Positions 60,101-64,000 of a stretch of DNA of 64,000 nucleotides are shown in pieces (position 1 is the first letter of the stretch; every line of letters starts with the position of its first letter). This DNA comes from Rhabditophanes sp. KR3021. Its lineage: Eukaryota; Nematoda; Chromadorea; Rhabditida; Alloionematidae. A program made the position numbers and the translations under genes. The notes below the pieces were generated by a model. That model was not told where the DNA came from, did not search any database, and saw nothing but the letters and a program-made list of their open reading frames with translations. The stretch is from assembly GCA_963281155.1 (NCBI GenBank), contig CAUJLY010000002.1:3658001-3722000 (forward strand), given 5' to 3'.

Positions 60101-62552
60101 AGCGACCTCGTCGTTCTTTTCAGGAAACATTTGGTAGACAATTTAAAGAGAAGGATTGTCAGCATCACTGTTGGTGCATCGATCCCTGAAGTAGTCGTCT
60201 ATGAGAATGGCCTCGATATTCCCAGCGAGTTCTTCTGAGGTATAACTCTGATACAAAACAATAATTTCTTGACCAGATGCGAATGCTTTATGCATAGCCT
60301 CATGCCTTCGAACTAATATTATATTCGAATGTGCAAAGTATTAAAACACAGTTGGTATGCATTCACCGTAGTTTGAACAATTATTAAGCAATATAAAAAT
60401 TTATTTTCATTTAAATTAATAATAATGGAAGATACACCGCCGTACACCGGAAGACAGATTTCTCTCCATTAACCAATTAAATAATTATTACTCTAAGAAT
60501 TTATTGAAGCACGAAAAAAAATTTATAAAGTCATTTTAAAAAGTCTACTAAATTAATATATTAATCACCAATATTATCTCAGGACATGGTGATTGTACTA
60601 CAACTCAAAAATGTTTATGCTTCGATGGCTGGTCAGGACTATCTTGCGATATCAAGACTAATTCTTCAAGAAGATTGAATTTTAAAACTAATACGGATAT
60701 TTTTACAAAAGTTGATCATGACCATTCTGGAAAAAGAACTATTGATACGACAACCCTACTGTTTATATTATTAGGTGTTGCTGCGTTCTTATTCTTTATT
60801 CTCATATGTTTACTGTTTTGTTATCGACGTAAAAGTTCCCTTGAAAGTGTTGCTCAGAATATAGTCTTTGAAAAACATGATGAAAGTTTTGGGGAGAATC
60901 CAAATAGGACTATCAAATTCGGAAGCATGCCACGATGTAAGTACTTAAATAACAATTTAATTTATTGAAACAATTGTATTGTAGATAGTGAAGAAAAAAG
61001 AAGAACACGAAGTAAGTTTTCACGATTAAATGAAAGATGGGATAAAATGTAGATAACATTATAATTCGGGAATACTTGGAGATTTTCTTAAATTAATTCG
61101 TTGATTGGCATCTAAGAACTCTTGGAAGATTAGTTTTACAGTTTGATCTTTTTGGAAACATTTGCTTGACGATATCATAAGTTACCTTTCCGAAGCCACT
61201 ATTTGTGACATTGTCGCTGCAGTTTTCAATTTATATATCCTCGATGTTAAAAGCATGATCTTCTTATGCATATATCTTTTCTCAGCAAAGTCAGGCACTT
61301 TCAATTCAGCTTCAGTGATATCAGGATTGATCATTAGATAAGCATTACAAGGCTTTCGATTCAAAATAGATTTATTCTTTCCAACCAGTTCTTTTTTGAT
61401 GTCAGAGGCTGATTAGGTTTTCCTTCCAAACTAGGTTGTCTTGCTAGATCATCCCAAACGAACGAGCAGCTTAGCCATCCCTTTTCCTTGATTCTTTAGT
61501 CATTTTGAATTAAATGATGCCAAATAAGAGTGCGATGTTGTTGCAACTGAAATGAATGAGCAAGATGCTAAACAGCCGTTGATACACAGTCACCGCATTT
61601 GAAGAAATTATTAAAAATATTAAAATGTATTAGATTAGTAATAATATTTTATATGATTTAAGGAAACAAAAAAGTGTATGATGCTTTAAATAGAATTAGT
61701 GAAGTCATTGATGAAAGAGATACAAATTCAATGAAAAGTAGAGAGTCTGAGCACATTAGTGTTCATAATGAATCATCGTCCATTTATGGTGTTGGACACA
61801 ATCGTCAATTGCCAAGTCGTGGGAACTATGTGATGTGCGACGATGGAACTCGAATTCGCCATGAACTATCCGGAAGCCAGCGAAGTCTGTTAAGAATGAA
61901 TGAGCCGACTCTTGCCCTGCATCCCAACAATATCTTTGATGATACAGCGGAAAGATTCTATTCACAATATGATAGAGGAATCAGAAACTCGCCATGCAAA
62001 AGTGATTATGGGGGTTATACTAGTAAGATGAAAAGAGAACCAAGGAGTGATCTGGGATATTCAACCAGAAATTATGAACAGCCTTACGAAGGTATCGGCA
62101 ACTTATACAATGACAACGATTTGGCTTGTTATTCTAGTCGTTACTCCATTCAACAACCACCGTATTTACCGCAATCTTACAAAAATATATCAACAATGTC
62201 ACCTTCAAGTAGCTCGTATACAGGAAGTATTAGCAAATTGAAACATACACCACTGAAGTTAAATAACATTCAAACATTGCTGAAACAATTAGACGATAAT
62301 GATTCGGCATGTCTTGATATTCGTAACATGGATACTGAAGAAAGTGAGTTAAGCAATGGAGAACACCATCAAGATCGGAACTCGCATCCTGACTCAATCC
62401 CGTCAGCAGACTTGGGTTATTCATCCAATGCAACTTACCCATGTAGGGAAACTTTTTCAATTGCCGGTAATTCAGACGATGGAGATACCTTTCCCGGGAG
62501 GCCATCTTTTTTAAGTGAACGTTTAAAAGTTGACATTCCTGACCAGTTTTAG
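57179..62552 (+). CDS. unc-71: ADAM-family protein with dead protease site (UNC-71/ADM-1-like)
   Basis: Exons: 57179-57242, 57598-58064, possibly one from 58108, 58444-58522, 58568-58963, 59055-59340, 59408-59573, 59699-59841, 59885-59980, 60583-60936, 60985-61011 and 61663-62552; about 990 residues. Order: signal peptide, prodomain (ENCYYQGNVNG, STCDGLRGIIS), reprolysin domain, disintegrin (CDCGSKSREECTDPCC, loop CRTSRSPCDVIEIC), Cys-rich, EGF (CTTTQKCLCFDGW), a membrane helix (LLFILLGVAAFLFFILICLL) and a 290-residue Ser/Tyr-rich cytoplasmic tail. The zinc site reads AQSIGHNFGIDHD where active ADAMs have HExGHxxGxxHD, so the first His and the catalytic Glu are missing. This matches non-proteolytic UNC-71, which acts in adhesion and guidance. 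The join near 58064-58444 is unresolved. Confidence 0.88.
58130..58240 (-). pseudogene. GIY-YIG-like element fragment (copy G), antisense in an ADAM intron
   Basis: The minus strand reads MMFTNLGQSEHPKPVRII and IEIEKAWQLF, which aligns with LTNIDELGQSND and PETVKRISEIAL of copy F. Only this C-terminal piece is recognisable in the ~340-nt intron region. Confidence 0.35.
60060..60340 (-). pseudogene. GIY-YIG-like element fragment (copy C), antisense in an ADAM intron
   Basis: The minus strand reads HEAMHKAFASGQEIIVLYQS, SEELAGNIEAILIDDYF and CTNSDADNPSLN, then in a shifted frame VYQMFPEKNDEVAKAIF and QDFLDTN. These blocks parallel VAENVEDILINAY, SDSGKPSLPF and SEKNREAAKLILNDLAN of copy B. The host intron (59981-60582) is 602 nt. 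Confidence 0.5.
61075..61440 (-). pseudogene. GIY-YIG-like element fragment (copy D), antisense in an ADAM intron
   Basis: The minus strand has DIKKELVGKNKSILNRKP (about 61340-61400), NAYLMINPDITEAELKVPDF (61280-61340), then after frame changes DIVKQMFP and KLIFQEFLDANQRIN (61085-61130). The NAYLMINPD block matches NVYLMFNPF of copy B and recalls the segment before the GIY-YIG core in LEM-3. The host intron (61012-61662) is 651 nt. Confidence 0.5.
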
Positions 62553-62687
62553 TTATCTTAAAATCGATCTTTCAAATTAATGATACTCAAAGAATCTCAC
62601 TTAATTTATAACATCTATTTTTTGTATATAAATAATAAAACAATGATTATAAGGTCTATTTTTGTACATAAATAATTGATTTAAAAA

Positions 62688-63676
62688 TTATTTGGTTCCA
62701 TTGCTACTTTGTTGTTTGATAACATCTGTTGGTATTGAAACCAAAAGCATTGTTAAGGCTCCTAATATCATCACAGTAAAGAAGTATAGGCAAAACCGAT
62801 CTAAAACCATTCCTAAATACTTCCAATCGGCAACAGCATCTTCCTCCTCTTCGTCATCACTTAGCTTTTGTTTTGCCATAGTTAAGAATTCACTAAGCTC
62901 ATTCATGACACGTTCAAATTTATCATCCTTCATAAAACGCACCGCCATATTAACGTCTTTATTGCTTGTTGCTCTATAGTTAGTTTCTTTGTTGTTCACT
63001 TCTTTATTAATATGATCGGCGTTTTGTCGTGTCTTAGTATTTGAAGGATGGCTATCATCGCTACCATCTGACAATTTTCTTTGTGACATGTTTCTGGCTA
63101 TAAGTCTTTGTTTTTCCACTTCGGCTTTTAACGATAATGCGGGATTGTAACGTAGCAAAGGACCGCCGACTGAGTTCCATGCTTCAGACTCTGCGTGAAG
63201 AGTTGTGATTTGACGGAGAGATGATATGGAATCATGACGCCCTAGTCTATTTGCAACAGAGTCGTTTCTTCGAATGTTGGGGGTTCCAGGGACTGGGTTT
63301 GACATTAAAATTACTTTATCAAAAGATAGCTTTTTATTAGCACAAATTGTTTCCGGCCGACTAAATATCTTTCCTGGTCGGTTCATGAACAATAACCATG
63401 GCAGGTATTCTAAAAATACTTTTCGCACCTAGCAATAATTAAAATTGCAAAATACAAGTTAGTACTTACCCATGGAGACATTGTATGTGTTTTTGGCTTA
63501 CGGAAGTTAATATTTATTATGAGAATTGTAACAGCAATAGATGCCCCTAGTATAAGCATTGAAATGGAAAAGAAAGCTGCAATTACAGGAGTTGAATCGG
63601 ATGTAACAGGAGTTACTGAGGAAACCATCCCAAGGAAAACAATCACCGCCAGTAAATTTGTAATTTGCAATGTTAA
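62688..63676 (-). CDS. nicotinic acetylcholine receptor-type subunit, C-terminal part
   Basis: Exons 63676-63470 and 63428-62688 join in phase (MSPW|VRKVFLEYLPWLLFMNRP). The first encodes TM2 (TLQITNLLAVIVFLGMVSS) and TM3 (AAFFSISMLILGASIAVTI). The second carries a long basic TM3-TM4 loop, an amphipathic MA-like helix (FERVMNELSEFLTMAKQ) and TM4 (FCLYFFTVMILGALTMLLV). MSPWVRK-x-F and LPWLLFMNRP are typical of nAChR subunits. The outer mouth of TM2 reads SVTPVTSDSTP rather than the usual acidic-Ile-Pro-x-Thr-Ser, so ion selectivity may differ. The ligand-binding domain and TM1 must lie beyond the window end. Confidence 0.82.
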
Positions 63677-64000
63677 CTGTGAAGTAAAAGTTAGACAATG
63701 TATGAAACTTTAAATTATTGTAGTTGCTCATAACAATATTTAGTATCACATATACTCTCAAACAATTATTATGAGTATGATTCACTACTTTATTTAAACC
63801 AGGTACGGAATGCATTTTTCGAAACCTTTTTTATCATTGACTTGCAGGCGGACTATTCCTACTCAAATAAGTCTTTCTATTTCTACAAAAAGGCTTTGAT
63901 TAATGCATACCTTTTTTGATCCTTTTGAACTCATTACACAAAAAATAATATTTGTTACATTTTGTGATCCTACACTATTAACTGTTCCTATGAGCAGGTC
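63677..64000. other. window end, probably intron of the receptor gene
   Basis: I see no TM1 or ligand-binding exon here. The sequence is AT-rich, and its minus-strand frames are short. The gene presumably continues beyond 64000. Confidence 0.4.

Overview
The window is AT-rich nuclear DNA from a nematode. Supporting features are introns mostly 39-50 nt long with GTAAGT...TTTTAG/TTTCAG ends, a cuticle collagen, a nuclear receptor with a diverged zinc finger, serpentine chemoreceptors, a receptor guanylate cyclase, an FMRFamide-like neuropeptide precursor, a worm-type secondary Argonaute and an RNA-directed RNA polymerase (RdRP). Several start codons sit just behind a TTTCAG/TTTTAG that could take a spliced leader. 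I cannot name the species.

Layout. 0-6 kb: AT-rich DNA with a 29-bp tandem repeat, a degenerate zinc-finger/GIY-YIG relic and an AT-hook gene (-). 6.3-10.4 kb: a complete ten-exon receptor guanylate cyclase (+), with one unusually large intron holding an antisense nuclease relic. 10.7-15.6 kb: a chemoreceptor (+) and an AKAP1 orthologue (-; mitochondrial anchor, KH, Tudor). 17-20.4 kb: a broken Frizzled-like gene and a low-complexity protein, both (-). 21-24.8 kb: the Golgi SNARE GOSR1/gos-28 and a cuticle collagen, both (+). 25.8-30 kb: a nuclear hormone receptor, a second chemoreceptor, a small secreted protein (-) and splicing factor SF3A2. 30.3-42.7 kb: a coiled-coil/acidic protein (+), a slicer-dead Argonaute (+), a coiled-coil gene (-) and an RdRP (+) that shares a 169-bp divergent promoter with the coiled-coil gene. 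43-49 kb: a DUF167 protein and an LRAT-like protein with operon-like spacing, a small mitochondrial NDUFA4-like protein, a secreted protein (-) and a two-peptide RFamide/RLamide precursor. 49.7-55.8 kb: epoxide hydrolase, tRNA 2'-O-methyltransferase FTSJ1/TRM7 and COX5A (-). 57-64 kb: a catalytically dead ADAM (UNC-71-like) and the 3' end of a nicotinic-type receptor (-).

The most unusual signal is a family of seven decayed elements sharing a GIY-YIG-like domain of the LEM-3/ANKLE1 type; at least two copies also carry C2H2/C2HC fingers. Six lie in introns of four host genes, and all six are antisense to the host. They largely explain why a few introns are 10-50 times longer than the rest. A second antisense nuclease-like relic lies in the guanylate cyclase intron, and a fragment resembling a MUT-7/EXD3 3'-5' exonuclease lies in the epoxide hydrolase intron.

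The Argonaute and RdRP, about 2 kb apart, plausibly act in the same secondary small-RNA pathway, and the coiled-coil gene between them is a candidate partner. Exon joins were worked out by eye from splice consensus, reading phase and family similarity. No search was run.
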